This document shows positions 47,514 to 56,500 of a stretch of 64,000 nucleotides of DNA, piece by piece. The stretch covers positions 186,001 to 250,000 of the forward strand of contig CANRKO010000002.1 of NCBI GenBank assembly GCA_947631235.1. The letters run 5' to 3'. Numbering within the stretch: the first letter of the stretch is position 1; each line of letters opens with the position of its first letter. The position numbers and the translations under genes were made by a program. The notes under the pieces were generated by a model that worked only from the letters and a program-made list of their open reading frames with translations, was not told where the DNA came from and ran no database searches. Source of the DNA: an uncultured Clostridia bacterium. Its GTDB lineage: Bacteria; Bacillota; Clostridia; UBA1381.

Positions 47514-48761
47514 TTATTCCCTTATTTGTCCGCTGCCGTAAACTATATATTTTATACTTGTGAGAGCCTCAAGTCCCATAGGGCCTCTTGCGTGCATTTT
47601 CTGCGTGCTTATGCCTATCTCCGCGCCGAAACCGAACTCGAACCCGTCGGTAAAGCGCGTAGACGCGTTCACGTACACCGCAGCCGCATCAACCTCGTTC
47701 AAAAATTTCTGCGCGGCGGCGTAGTCGTTCGTCACGATCGCCTCGGAATGTTTCGTGTTGTACTTGTTTATATGCGCTATCGCCTCGTCAACGCCATCAA
47801 CGACCTTTACCGCGATTATATAATCGTTGTACTCGGTATAATAATCCTCGTCGGTTACGTCAAGAACGTCCGCGTAAATATTCTTTGCGTTTTTGTCGGC
47901 TCTTATTTCGACATTTTTTTCTTTCAGCGCGTCAAATATTACCGGAATGAATTTGTCGGCAATTTTTTTGTCAACGAGCAGCGTTTCGGCAGCGTTGCAG
48001 ACCGACGGACGCTGAACCTTCGCGTTCATAACGATTTTTTTCGCCATACCGAGATCGGCCGAGCCGTCAACGTACACGTGGCAGTTACCCGCAGCCGTCT
48101 CGACGACCGGCACGGTCGCGTTATCGACCACCGATTTGATCAGCCCCTTGCCGCCGCGCGGTATGAGCATATCGACATAGCCGTTCATCTTCATAAGCTC
48201 GGCAGCCGTTTCACGCGACGTGTCCTCGATTATGTTGAGACTGCCCTCGGGAAGTCCCGCGCCGTACGCCGCGTCCTGCATTACGCGCATGAGCGCCTTG
48301 TTTGAATTTATCGCTTCACTGCCGCCGCGCAGTATACAGGCGTTCGACGTTTTAAGGCACAATGCCGCCGCGTCGACCGTGACGTTCGGGCGCGCCTCGT
48401 ATATGATTGCGATAACGCCCATGGGAACGCGCTTTTGCCCTATCTCCAGACCGTTTGGACGTTTCCACATCTTGACGACCTCGCCTATCGGGTCGGCGAG
48501 CGATCTTACCTGTCTTACGCCCTCCGCGATACCGTCTATGCGCTCCTTTGTGAGCGTGAGACGGTCAATCATCGCCTCGCGCGTACCCTTTGCGCGCGCG
48601 TTTTTAATATCCTCCGCGTTCGCCGCGATAATCTCGTCTGCGCGGCTCACAAGCGCGGACGCTATAGCATCGAGCGCGTTGTCCTTCGTGACGGTCGAAA
48701 CGCCCGCCATTTTAAACGACGCGTCCTTCGCGAGCGTGCATTTTTCCAAAAGTTCCGTCAT
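47514..48761 (-). CDS. proA: Gamma-glutamyl phosphate reductase
   Basis: Second enzyme of proline synthesis, reducing gamma-glutamyl phosphate to glutamate-5-semialdehyde with NADPH. The 415 residues are normal length. Marks are EARPNVTVDAAALCLKTSNA, LRGGSEAINSN, the catalytic Cys in QRPSVCNAAETLL and FGFGAEIGISTQK near the C-terminus. Its start overlaps the proB stop by four bases (ATGA), so coupling is expected. Confidence 0.97.
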   Translation of the reverse strand: MTELLEKCTLAKDASFKMAGVSTVTKDNALDAIASALVSRADEIIAANAEDIKNARAKGTREAMIDRLTLTKERIDGIAEGVRQVRSLADPIGEVVKMWKRPNGLEIGQKRVPMGVIAIIYEARPNVTVDAAALCLKTSNACILRGGSEAINSNKALMRVMQDAAYGAGLPEGSLNIIEDTSRETAAELMKMNGYVDMLIPRGGKGLIKSVVDNATVPVVETAAGNCHVYVDGSADLGMAKKIVMNAKVQRPSVCNAAETLLVDKKIADKFIPVIFDALKEKNVEIRADKNAKNIYADVLDVTDEDYYTEYNDYIIAVKVVDGVDEAIAHINKYNTKHSEAIVTNDYAAAQKFLNEVDAAAVYVNASTRFTDGFEFGFGAEIGISTQKMHARGPMGLEALTSIKYIVYGSGQIRE

Positions 48762-49576
48762 TCCTCATACCTCTTTTCAAAATTCTTGGACACGAAAAGC
48801 GTGCCGACGCTCTTGCCGTCCAATATATCATATATGCCGTCAATGTTGCTGCTGTTCGCTATAATCATGTGTATACCGGCGTTCGTCGCCTTTTCTGCGG
48901 CGTCGAGTTTCGTAACCATACCGCCCGTACCTCGGTTCGTACCCGCGCCGCCAGCCATGCCCTTTACCGACTCAATGTCGTACACCACGGATAAAAGGTT
49001 CGCGTTTTTGTTCGTGTGCGGGTCGTCGTCGTAGAGACCGTCGATGTCGGAAAAGAGTATCAGCAGATCCGCGTCGACCATGTCGGCTACGACGGCTGAA
49101 AGCGTGTCGTTGTCGCCTATCTCTATCTCGTCGTAGCTTACCGTGTCGTTTTCGTTTATTACCGGTATTATGCCCATTTCGAGCAGCGTGTTTATCGTGT
49201 TCTGAATATTTCTCTTACGTTTCGGCACGGCTATATCCTCGCGCGTCAAAAGCACCTGCGCGACGGTGTTGTTGTAGTCGCCGAACATCTTGTCGTACAA
49301 AAACATCAGCTCGCACTGACCGACCGCCGCGACCGCCTGCTTGCCCTTTGTGTCGTGCGGACGCTCGGTGAGACGGAGTTTACCCATCGCCACGCCTATC
49401 GCGCCCGACGATACGAGTATGATCTCCTTGCCCTTATTTTTAAGGTCGGACAGAACCATCGCGAGACGGTCGGCAAATTTGAGGTTTACCGCGCCCTGAC
49501 TGTATGTGAGCGACGACGTGCCGACCTTTACGACAATCCTATGCGCCGATGCAACGTCCTTTAATATATCTTCCAT
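48758..49576 (-). CDS. proB: Glutamate 5-kinase, short form
   Basis: First and feedback-controlled step of proline synthesis. The start at 49576 (MEDILKDVASAHR) follows GGAGGGA. The 272 residues contain VVKVGTSSLT, LVSSGAIGVAMGKL, NENDTVSYDEIEIGDNDTLS and a late GTGGMVTKLDAA, all amino-acid-kinase motifs. The C-terminal PUA domain of enterobacterial ProB is absent. Short versions exist in Firmicutes. Confidence 0.96.
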   Translation of the reverse strand: MEDILKDVASAHRIVVKVGTSSLTYSQGAVNLKFADRLAMVLSDLKNKGKEIILVSSGAIGVAMGKLRLTERPHDTKGKQAVAAVGQCELMFLYDKMFGDYNNTVAQVLLTREDIAVPKRKRNIQNTINTLLEMGIIPVINENDTVSYDEIEIGDNDTLSAVVADMVDADLLILFSDIDGLYDDDPHTNKNANLLSVVYDIESVKGMAGGAGTNRGTGGMVTKLDAAEKATNAGIHMIIANSSNIDGIYDILDGKSVGTLFVSKNFEKRYEE

Positions 49577-49604
49577 AATTATCCCTCCGGGTATAGATAA
49601 TAGA

Positions 49605-49633
49605 ATTATACAACCGCGGAAATGATTTGTAAA
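49605..49633 (-). promoter_or_regulatory. Promoter of the proB-proA operon
   Basis: On the minus strand TTTACA, 17-bp spacer, TATAAT. Confidence 0.75.
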
Positions 49634-49733
49634 GTACAAAAAGTGACAATTTTATATTTTGTCAGAAAACCGTACAAGTAAGCCGTTTTTGCGGTGCGCG
49701 GCGGAGCAAATTTAAAAATAATTGCTTTTGGTA

Positions 49734-49762
49734 TTGCAAATCGGTGAAAAGCGTTGTATAAT
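49734..49762 (+). promoter_or_regulatory. Promoter of the THF riboswitch / folT transcript
   Basis: TTGCAA (49734-49739), 17-bp spacer, TATAAT (49757-49762). The riboswitch begins about 18 bases after the -10. Confidence 0.8.
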
Positions 49763-49778
49763 ATATCCACAATCGAAC

Positions 49779-49890
49779 ATCAGAGTAGGTGTATGCGCGT
49801 AAAGTGCGGAACGAACGGGGAGTTGTCGTTCCGACGAAAAGCCGTCCGCGTAAGCGGGGGCTTGCGGTGCGTATGCCGCATCCCGCTGAA
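49779..49890 (+). promoter_or_regulatory. Tetrahydrofolate (THF-I) riboswitch
   Basis: The segment follows the THF-I consensus in order: AGAGTAGGTG, then GCGTAAAGTG, a GGAACGA...TCGTTCC hairpin, GGGGAGTTGTCG, ACGAAAAGCC, then GCGGTGCGTATGCCGCATCC ending in CGCT, which pairs with the AGAGTAG end. It is immediately upstream of a FolT transporter gene, the classical target. A GGCAA...TTGCC hairpin with T-runs (about 49910-49938) may be the expression platform. Folate excess should lower folT expression by family precedent. Confidence 0.92.
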
Positions 49891-49958
49891 AAAACAGGAC
49901 ATCTCTTTTTTTGGCAATGTTTGGTTGCCGAAATTTTTATTAAAGAGGTGTTTTTATT

Positions 49959-50516
49959 ATGCTTAAAACGCTTGAAAACTTCAGACAATCGGCGCGTAAC
50001 CTCACAAATACGCGCCACCTTGCGCTCGCGGGCATGCTGCTCGCGATGCACGCGGTACTGGGCGTGTTCAAAATCCCGCTTTTTACGCCCGACAACCGCA
50101 TAACCTTCACATTCGCGGCGACAGCTGCGGCGGGTATAACGCTGGGACCCGTTCCCGCGATGCTCGTCGGGGGACTGGGCGACATACTCGGCTACCTTTT
50201 AAACCCGGGCGGCGGCGCGTACTTTTTCGGCTTTACTGTATCTGCCGCGCTCGGCGGACTCGTTCACGGCGTGCTTTTGTACAAAGCCGAGCCGAAATAC
50301 GCGTTTTTGCGCGTCGTAATCGCGGAGCTTATTATAACTTTATTCATAAATATAATGCTCAATACCTATTGGCTGTCGGTTCTGTACGCGAAGGCGTTCG
50401 CCGTTTTCTCGGCGGCGCGTATCATTAAGAATTTCGCGGCTTTTCCGATACACATACTGATAGTGTTCGCGCTCTACGAGCTTATATATCGCACAAATTT
50501 ATCAAAAAAACTGTAA
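49959..50516 (+). CDS. folT: Folate ECF transporter S component
   Basis: A 185-residue membrane protein that binds folate and works with the shared EcfA-A'-T module. Six hydrophobic segments are visible. The family marks are an N-terminal ALAGMLLAMHAVLGVF helix, IPLFTPDNRITFTF, the PVPAMLVGGLGDILGYLLNP loop and FPIHILIVFALYELIYR near the end. AGAGGTG precedes the ATG. The THF riboswitch upstream supports folate as the substrate. Confidence 0.93.
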   Translation: MLKTLENFRQSARNLTNTRHLALAGMLLAMHAVLGVFKIPLFTPDNRITFTFAATAAAGITLGPVPAMLVGGLGDILGYLLNPGGGAYFFGFTVSAALGGLVHGVLLYKAEPKYAFLRVVIAELIITLFINIMLNTYWLSVLYAKAFAVFSAARIIKNFAAFPIHILIVFALYELIYRTNLSKKL

Positions 50517-50568
50517 CATAAGCGTAAAATTTTGTCGATTTTCCGATAAAATAATTTCCGCTTGTCAC

Positions 50569-50597
50569 TTGCAAAAACATACTATATATGGTATATT
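50569..50597 (+). promoter_or_regulatory. Promoter of prs
   Basis: TTGCAA (50569-50574), 17-bp spacer, TATATT (50592-50597). Confidence 0.75.
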
Positions 50598-50646
50598 TAT
50601 CATGTAAAGTGTGCCACATATGCGAGTGACAAAAAGGAGAATCATA

Positions 50647-51783
50647 ATGACAAACAACTTTATAAGCGACGAAGCCGCTCCCGTTGTGGGAAAGCTGAGC
50701 GTAATCGGCATGAAAGGCTGCGAGGAAATTACATCAAAGATCGACTACTACTTAAAGAACTTCCGCTCCGACGAAAACGAAGAAACATACGTGACGCACG
50801 TAGACTGCCCGAGGTTCGGAACGGGCGAAGCCAAATGCGTGCTCGACGAAACCGTCAGAGGACACGACGTGTACATCATCTGCGACGTGTTCAATTACGG
50901 CGTTACGTACAAGATGTACGGTATGGAAAACCACATGAGTCCCGACGACCACTATCAGGACTTAAAGCGTATCATAGCCGCGATGGGCGGTAAGGCGAGA
51001 CGCGTGACCGTTATTATGACGATGCTTTACGAGGGCAGACAGCACAGAAGAAAGGGCAGAGAGTCGCTCGACGCGGCGATCATGCTCCACGAGCTTGTGA
51101 ACATGGGCGTAAGCAACATAATCACGTTCGACGCGCACGACCCGAGAATTTCAAATTCGATACCGCTTGCGGGCTTTGACGACGTACAGGCGACGTACCA
51201 GATGATAAAGACGCTCACGAGGAACGTCCCCGACATATCGCTCAACAAGTTCGACACGATCGTCATTTCTCCCGACGAGGGCGGTATGCAGAGATGTATG
51301 TACTATTCGTCGGTATTAAAGCTCGACCTCGGTATGTTCTATAAGCGCCGCGACTATTCGCGCGTCGTAAACGGCAAAAACCCGATAGAAGCGCACGAGT
51401 ACCTCGGACGCGAGGTCACGGGCAAGGACGTTATCATCGTTGACGACATGATTTCGTCGGGCGAGAGTGTTATAGACGTAGGAAGAAAGCTGAAGGCTGA
51501 CGGCGCGAAGAGAATATTCGTGTTCTCGACGTTCGGACTGTTCGTAAACGGTCTCGAGGGTATTGACCGCGCCTACGAGGAAGGCGTAATAGACAAGATA
51601 TTCACGACAAACCTCATATACAGAAATCCCGACCTTGCGTCGCGCGAGTGGTACTGCGAGGTCGATATGTCGAAATATATGTCGCTCCTCATAGACACGC
51701 TGAACCACGACGAGACGATTTCCAAGCTGCTCGACCCCGTCAACAAAATCAACGCGCTCGTCGAGAAATTCAACAATAAGTAA
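50647..51783 (+). CDS. prs: Ribose-phosphate pyrophosphokinase, long clostridial form
   Basis: Makes PRPP from ribose-5-phosphate and ATP for nucleotide, His and Trp synthesis. ATG 50647 (MTNNFISDEA) follows AAAAAGGAG. At 378 residues it is about 60 longer than classical Prs and has an N-terminal extension. Marks are MTMLYEGRQHRRKGRESL, ITFDAHDPRI, SPDEGGMQRC and the PRPP loop VIIVDDMISSGESV. The long variant is common in Clostridia. The nucleotidyltransferase gene follows after 24 bases. Confidence 0.93.
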   Translation: MTNNFISDEAAPVVGKLSVIGMKGCEEITSKIDYYLKNFRSDENEETYVTHVDCPRFGTGEAKCVLDETVRGHDVYIICDVFNYGVTYKMYGMENHMSPDDHYQDLKRIIAAMGGKARRVTVIMTMLYEGRQHRRKGRESLDAAIMLHELVNMGVSNIITFDAHDPRISNSIPLAGFDDVQATYQMIKTLTRNVPDISLNKFDTIVISPDEGGMQRCMYYSSVLKLDLGMFYKRRDYSRVVNGKNPIEAHEYLGREVTGKDVIIVDDMISSGESVIDVGRKLKADGAKRIFVFSTFGLFVNGLEGIDRAYEEGVIDKIFTTNLIYRNPDLASREWYCEVDMSKYMSLLIDTLNHDETISKLLDPVNKINALVEKFNNK

Positions 51784-51807
51784 TCGTAAGACCATAGGAG
51801 AAAGAAA

Positions 51808-52563
51808 ATGCAGTGTGTACTGTTGGCTGCGGGCTACGCCACGAGACTGCGCCCGCTTACGGATAATATGCCGAAGGCTCTTCTGCGTCTCGGCGACAAG
51901 ACTATCCTCGAAATGGTGACGGATAAGATTGACGAGGTGGGCGAGGTAGAAAATATCTACATCGTCACGAACGAAAAATTCCACGCGCAGTTTGAGGAGT
52001 GGGCGAAAACCGAGTACAAGGGCGGCAAAACGGTCAAGGTGTTGAACGACCATACAACCTCGAACGAGAACCGTCTCGGCGCGATAGGCGATTTGAAGTA
52101 CGTTATTGATAATGAGAATATCGACGATGAAATTCTCGTAATGGCGAGCGATAATATATTCGATTTCCCGCTTACCGACTTTACCGCGAAATACCGTGAA
52201 ACGGGCCGCGACATGATTTGCGCCCACACGATAGAGAACAAGAACGACCTTCATTCGATGGGCGTTGTGGAACTTGACGGAAACGGCAAGGTTATAAGCT
52301 TTGAGGAAAAACCCGAAAAGCCGAAGTCGGATCTGGGCGTTCCGCCGTTTTATCTGTATAAGAGGGACACGCTGCCGCTTATCGGCAAGTATCTCGCCGA
52401 GGGCAATAACCCCGATGCGCCCGGGCATTTTATACCGTGGCTCATAGGGCAGCGCGACGTGTACGCGTACGTGTTCGACGCGGTGAGAATAGACATCGGT
52501 ACGCCCGAAAGCTATTACGACGCGTGCGAGAGATTGGAAAAGGGAATATTGTTTCAAAAATGA
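51808..52563 (+). CDS. Sugar-nucleotide nucleotidyltransferase
   Basis: A 251-residue GT-A-like NTP transferase of the RfbA/GlmU group, cytoplasmic. The pyrophosphorylase signature LAAGYATRLRPLTDNMPKAL is at residues 5-24. The metal-binding MASDNIFDFP and the sugar-site SFEEKPEKPKSDLG are also present. It lacks the left-handed beta helix that GlmU would have. The sugar is unknown. It is followed by a terminator and seems to share the prs transcript. Confidence 0.9.
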   Translation: MQCVLLAAGYATRLRPLTDNMPKALLRLGDKTILEMVTDKIDEVGEVENIYIVTNEKFHAQFEEWAKTEYKGGKTVKVLNDHTTSNENRLGAIGDLKYVIDNENIDDEILVMASDNIFDFPLTDFTAKYRETGRDMICAHTIENKNDLHSMGVVELDGNGKVISFEEKPEKPKSDLGVPPFYLYKRDTLPLIGKYLAEGNNPDAPGHFIPWLIGQRDVYAYVFDAVRIDIGTPESYYDACERLEKGILFQK

Positions 52564-52564
52564 G

Positions 52565-52590
52565 AAAATCACCCCTTGGGGTGATTTTTT
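52565..52590 (+). terminator. Terminator after the nucleotidyltransferase gene
   Basis: AAAATCACCCC pairs with GGGGTGATTTT around TT and ends in a T-run. Confidence 0.9.
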
Positions 52591-52599
52591 GTGGGAGTG

Positions 52600-52681
52600 C
52601 GAGGGACGTCGAGGGCGCCGTCCCCTACGACCGTATTTTATAAATTGTGCGCCGTAGGGGCTGGCGCCCTCGACAGCCCGT
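52600..52681. repeat. Diverged GTAGGGGC-family repeat
   Basis: CGAGGGCGCCGTCCCCTACGAC faces GTAGGGGCTGGCGCCCTCGAC, so the two halves form a long hairpin. Confidence 0.7.
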
Positions 52682-52738
52682 TTATGTAGGTGCGGCACAC
52701 AAAATTTCCAGAAATTTACATTTTTTTCGTAAAACCCC

Positions 52739-52767
52739 TTTACATTTTCAAAAAACAATGGTATACT
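52739..52767 (+). promoter_or_regulatory. Promoter of the candidate rod-like RNA
   Basis: TTTACA (52739-52744), 17-bp spacer, TATACT (52762-52767). The predicted start, near 52774, coincides with the base of the long hairpin. Confidence 0.7.
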
Positions 52768-52773
52768 AACCAT

Positions 52774-52985
52774 ACCACATTATTTTATCGTTGTGCGCGA
52801 AAGCGCGTGACACTGTTTTTTAATACATGTTTTTAGGACATTCCGGATGGGATATTTTATACTAAAACTCAAAAAACAAAGAATGCATTGAAAAATGCCG
52901 GCTTTGTATATTTGAGAACTTTGTTTTTTGTGTTGTAAGCAAAATATTCCACAGTGTTTCAAATAACGATAAAATGTGTGGTAAC
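52774..52985 (+). ncRNA. Candidate rod-shaped non-coding RNA, possibly 6S-like
   Basis: About 212 bases, AT-rich against the GC-rich surroundings, fold back on themselves. CCACA with TGTGG and ATTTTATCGTT with AACGATAAAAT form a closing stem. ACACTGT with ACAGTGT follows, then a large internal bubble. GATATTTT with AAAATATT and CAAAAAACAAAG (52870-52881) with CTTTGTTTTTTG (52919-52930) form the distal arm. A GCGCGAAAGCGC hairpin interrupts the 5' side. A promoter lies at exactly the right distance, and a strong terminator lies 24 bases beyond. Size, rod shape and internal bubble suggest 6S RNA. A miniature inverted-repeat element is the alternative. Confidence 0.5.
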
Positions 52986-53008
52986 ATTAAATCTAAGCCG
53001 CGTTTTTG

Positions 53009-53042
53009 TGCGTGGTATAGATTTATACCACGCATTTTTATT
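53009..53042 (+). terminator. Strong intrinsic terminator
   Basis: TGCGTGGTATA pairs perfectly with TATACCACGCA around a short loop and is followed by TTTTTATTT. No ORF precedes it, which supports an RNA gene upstream. Confidence 0.85.
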
Positions 53043-53062
53043 TGTTTAGGGAGGTGCATGAC

Positions 53063-53200
53063 ATGAACGAGTATGAGGAAATGTACAAGACGCTGTTTAA
53101 TAAGATTACGGACGTTATCGAGGAACTTAAAGAGGTTCAGAAACAGACCGAGGAAATGTACATAAAAGCCGCAGATAAAAAGGATGCTCCCGAAGGTTGA
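53063..53200 (+). CDS. Small helical protein of unknown function, 45 residues
   Basis: A short ORF with a good ribosome site (AGGGAGGTG, 6 bases before ATG). The product begins MNEYEEMYKTLFNKITDVIE, is almost entirely charged helix with a heptad-like pattern, and ends KKDAPEG. Similar short proteins seem widespread in Clostridia, but I know no function. Its last codons overlap the 5' arm of a terminator. It lies directly after the terminator of the candidate RNA, so it probably depends on read-through or an unseen promoter. Confidence 0.6.
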   Translation: MNEYEEMYKTLFNKITDVIEELKEVQKQTEEMYIKAADKKDAPEG

Positions 53201-53219
53201 TACCTCGGGAGTTTTTTTG
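53188..53219 (+). terminator. Terminator of the 45-residue ORF
   Basis: CTCCCGA pairs with TCGGGAG and runs into seven T. The 5' arm lies inside the coding sequence. Confidence 0.85.
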
Positions 53220-53221
53220 TT

Positions 53222-53430
53222 CGGGCGAACACGGTTCGCCCCTACGGTGAGCCTCCCCTACTAGGGGAGGTGGCGGCGGAGCCGACGGAGGTGTTTTGAA
53301 ACGACTATAAAAATAAACCCCTCAGTCACACTGCGTGTGACAGCTCCCCTAATAGGGGAGCCATACGGCGGGCAGCGCACATTGCAAACATCCCCTCAAT
53401 ACGTAGGGGCGACCCTTGCGGTCGACCGTT
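53222..53430. repeat. Three dispersed repeats before the GH2 gene
   Basis: The 323-bp gap holds a GGGCGAAC...GTTCGCCCCTA unit (53222-53246) and a full CTCCCCTACTAGGGGAG-family unit with a GTCACACTGCGTGTGAC arm (53251-53365). A GTAGGGGCGACC copy (53403-53430) follows. Apart from the GH2 promoter nothing else is seen. Confidence 0.8.
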
Positions 53431-53458
53431 TGCGTGAAATTGCGCGCAATGTTCATGC

Positions 53459-53487
53459 TTGTAAATTGCGGCGTATTGTGGTAGAAT
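53459..53487 (+). promoter_or_regulatory. Promoter of the GH2 gene
   Basis: TTGTAA (53459-53464), 17-bp spacer, TAGAAT (53482-53487). Confidence 0.65.
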
Positions 53488-53523
53488 GGTAATAGGTAAA
53501 AAAGTAACGGGGAGGGGTACAGT

Positions 53524-56500
53524 GTGAAAAAAATCCTATCAATACTGCTTACGGCGGCAATGATGCTGCAGTGCGGCATTACCGCGGCTCACGCGGCGGA
53601 AACGTACACGCTGCCCGACGCGCCGTCGGCTGATTACAATTTTAATCCCGACTGGAAATTCTCAAAGCCGTATTCGTCAACGTGGCCCTTAAACGACGCT
53701 GTTGACACTACGGTTGACGCGGCGGGTCATAAATTCTACGAGGTCGCCTTTGACGACAGCTCGTGGAAGGACGTGTCGCTGCCGCACACGTTTAACGACG
53801 AGGACTCGTTCCGCAACGTCGCGAACGATGCGGGCGACGGCGGCTCTTACAGGGGTATCGCTTTTTACAGAAAGCATTTTAAAATCCCGTCGGAGCACAG
53901 CGGCAAAAAGGTCATTATCGAATTTGAAGGCGCGCGCCAGGGTACGTATGTGTACGTAAACGGCACTATGGCGGGCTATTACGAGGCGGGCGTGTCGCCG
54001 TTCGGCATGGATATTACGAAGTACGTAAATTACGGCGGCGACAACGTTATCGCGGTCGCGCTCGACAACACGTCCTCACGCGGTATGACGCAAATCATAG
54101 CCGAAACGAAACCGGGGTCGAAACCGGGCGCGAACGACGGCGCGGCGTTCCAGTGGAACACGAAGGACTTTAACCCCGACATGGGCGGACTGACGAGAGA
54201 TGTAATTCTCCATATCAAGGACAGCGTGTACGAGACGCTGCCGCTCTATTCAAATCTGCGCACAAAGGGCAGCTATATTTATGCGGACAACTTCAACATA
54301 CGCGGCAAAAGCGCGGACATTCACGTTGAAACCGAGGTAAGGAACGAAAGCGGCGCGGCTGCCGATGTGACGCTGGAGACGGTCGTCGCGGACAACGACG
54401 GAAAGGTCGTCGCCACAATGACCTCGGAGACGGCGAAGGTCGAGAGCGCGTCGGACACGGACAAGAATTACGATTTGTCCATAGTTCCCGCCGACGCGTA
54501 TGACGAAAACCCGTCGGCGACGAGTACGGCGTCGCTTGAAACGGCTGTATTGACCGCGTCGGCGCCGGCGTCAAATCTGCGGTTCTGGTCGCCCGACGAC
54601 CCGTACCTTTACACGGTGTACACGATTGTAAAGGTCGGCGGTGAGGTAAAGGACGTTACGAAAACAGTCACGGGCTTTAGGAAGGTCGAGGCAAAGGGCG
54701 GCACGGACGGCGGCGTGTTTATTAACGACAAGTATTACTGGCTCACAGGTTACGCGCAGAGGAGCGCGAACGAGTGGGCGGCGATAGGCGTGGCGAACGA
54801 CTGGCTAAAGGATTACGACGCGCAGCTTATACGCGAGAGTAACGCCAATTTCATACGCTGGATGCACATCGCGGCGCAGCCCGCGGACATACGCTCGTTT
54901 GACAAATACGGCATAGTCTGCGTTCAGCCCGCCGGCGACAAGGAGGGCGACGTGAGCGGCAGACAATGGGATCAGCGCGTCGAGGTAATGCGCGACACGA
55001 TTATTTATTTCCGCAACAGCCCCTCGATCGTGTTCTACGAGTCGGGTAACAGCGCGAACTCTGCCGAGCATATGAAGGAAATGACGGAGCTTAAAAAAGC
55101 GCTTGACCCGCACGGCGGACGGTACATAGGCTCGCGCAGCATAATTGACGCGGCGACCGTCGCGGAGTCGGAGTACGTCGGCACGATGCTCGGCAGAAAC
55201 GTCTGGAACGGTAAGGAGTTTACCGACGAGGGCAAGGCTGCGCGTGACGCGAGGGTGATTGTTGAGACGGAGTACCACCGCGAGGAGTCGCCCAGACGCG
55301 TATGGGACGATTATTCGCCGCCCGACTTCGACTATAAAAACGCGTTCTCCGGCGGTTCAAAGGTAAGCTACAAGGACGCGTACGATCTGACAGCTGAGGA
55401 TTTCGTGCTGTCAGACGCGGCGGCGTACAACGAGTTTTACTCGCAAAGCACGCAGGTAAACAGCGCGAACCCGTTCTACGGCGCGGCTGCGGCTCTTTGC
55501 TGGTCGGACTCTAACCAGCACGGCAGACAGCAGGGTACGGAAAACGCGCGCATGAGCGGACGCGTTGACCCCGTAAGAATAAAAAAGCAGAGTTTTTACG
55601 CGTATCAAGTAATGCAGTCGGATAAGCCGTCGCTCTACCTTGTGGGTCACTGGAACTACCCGACCGATAAAAACGCGTATGTGTACGAGGAAAAGGACGA
55701 TTCGTTCGCGTACACGGGCACGACGGCGCTCCGTGACGCGGAGCATAAGACGGTTTACGTTATCGCGTCGAATGTAGCGAGCGTGAAACTGTTTGTAAAC
55801 GGCGAGGAAAAGGGAGAGTGCAAGGAGCCGGCAAACGGGTTTGTGTACTCGTTCCCGAATATCGACGTTACGCAGCACGGCTATATCGAGGCGGTCGGCT
55901 ATGACGGTGCGGGTAATGAGCTTGTGCGTCAGCGCATAGACACCGCGGGCGAGCCGGCACAGATACGCCTTACGCCCGTGACGGGCCCCGAGGGCTGGCT
56001 TGCCGACGGCGCGGATATTGCGTATGTGGACGTTGAGGTCGTTGACGAAAACGGAAACGTATGTCCGCTTGATTACGACAGGATTGATTTTGAGGTCACG
56101 GGTAACGCCGTGATGCTCGGCGGTTACAACAGCGGCATTAAGGATTTGAACCACTCGAATAATTACGTGTACGCCGAGTGCGGCACGAACCGCGTATTTC
56201 TGCGCTCGACGCGTGAGGCGGGCGAGGTCACGGTAACCGCTAAGCGTGCGGGCTTGCAAAACGTGTCGGTAAAGCTGAACACTAAGGACTTTGCGGCGAC
56301 CGACGGACTGACGACGACAATGCCGCAGACGCGCCCTCAGGGCATATCAGCCGAGCCGCCCAAGACCGAAACGGCAGCAGCGCCTATGCAAAGGCTGGCA
56401 AAGACGTTTAAGGTTATGTTCGGCGTGAACACCGGCGTAAAACAGGCGCAGACGAGCGAGAAAAAGACGGTCGTAATTGTCGCGGACGGTAAGGAACTTG

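Noticed and set aside
50531-50539. A Spo0A-box-like TTGTCGAT upstream of prs
   Set aside because: A single imperfect match, with no promoter geometry to support it.
52862-53059. Minus-strand ORFs across the rod-like RNA (also 52780-52962)
   Set aside because: They exist because the region is a foldback of low-complexity AT-rich sequence; no ribosome site or domain is visible.
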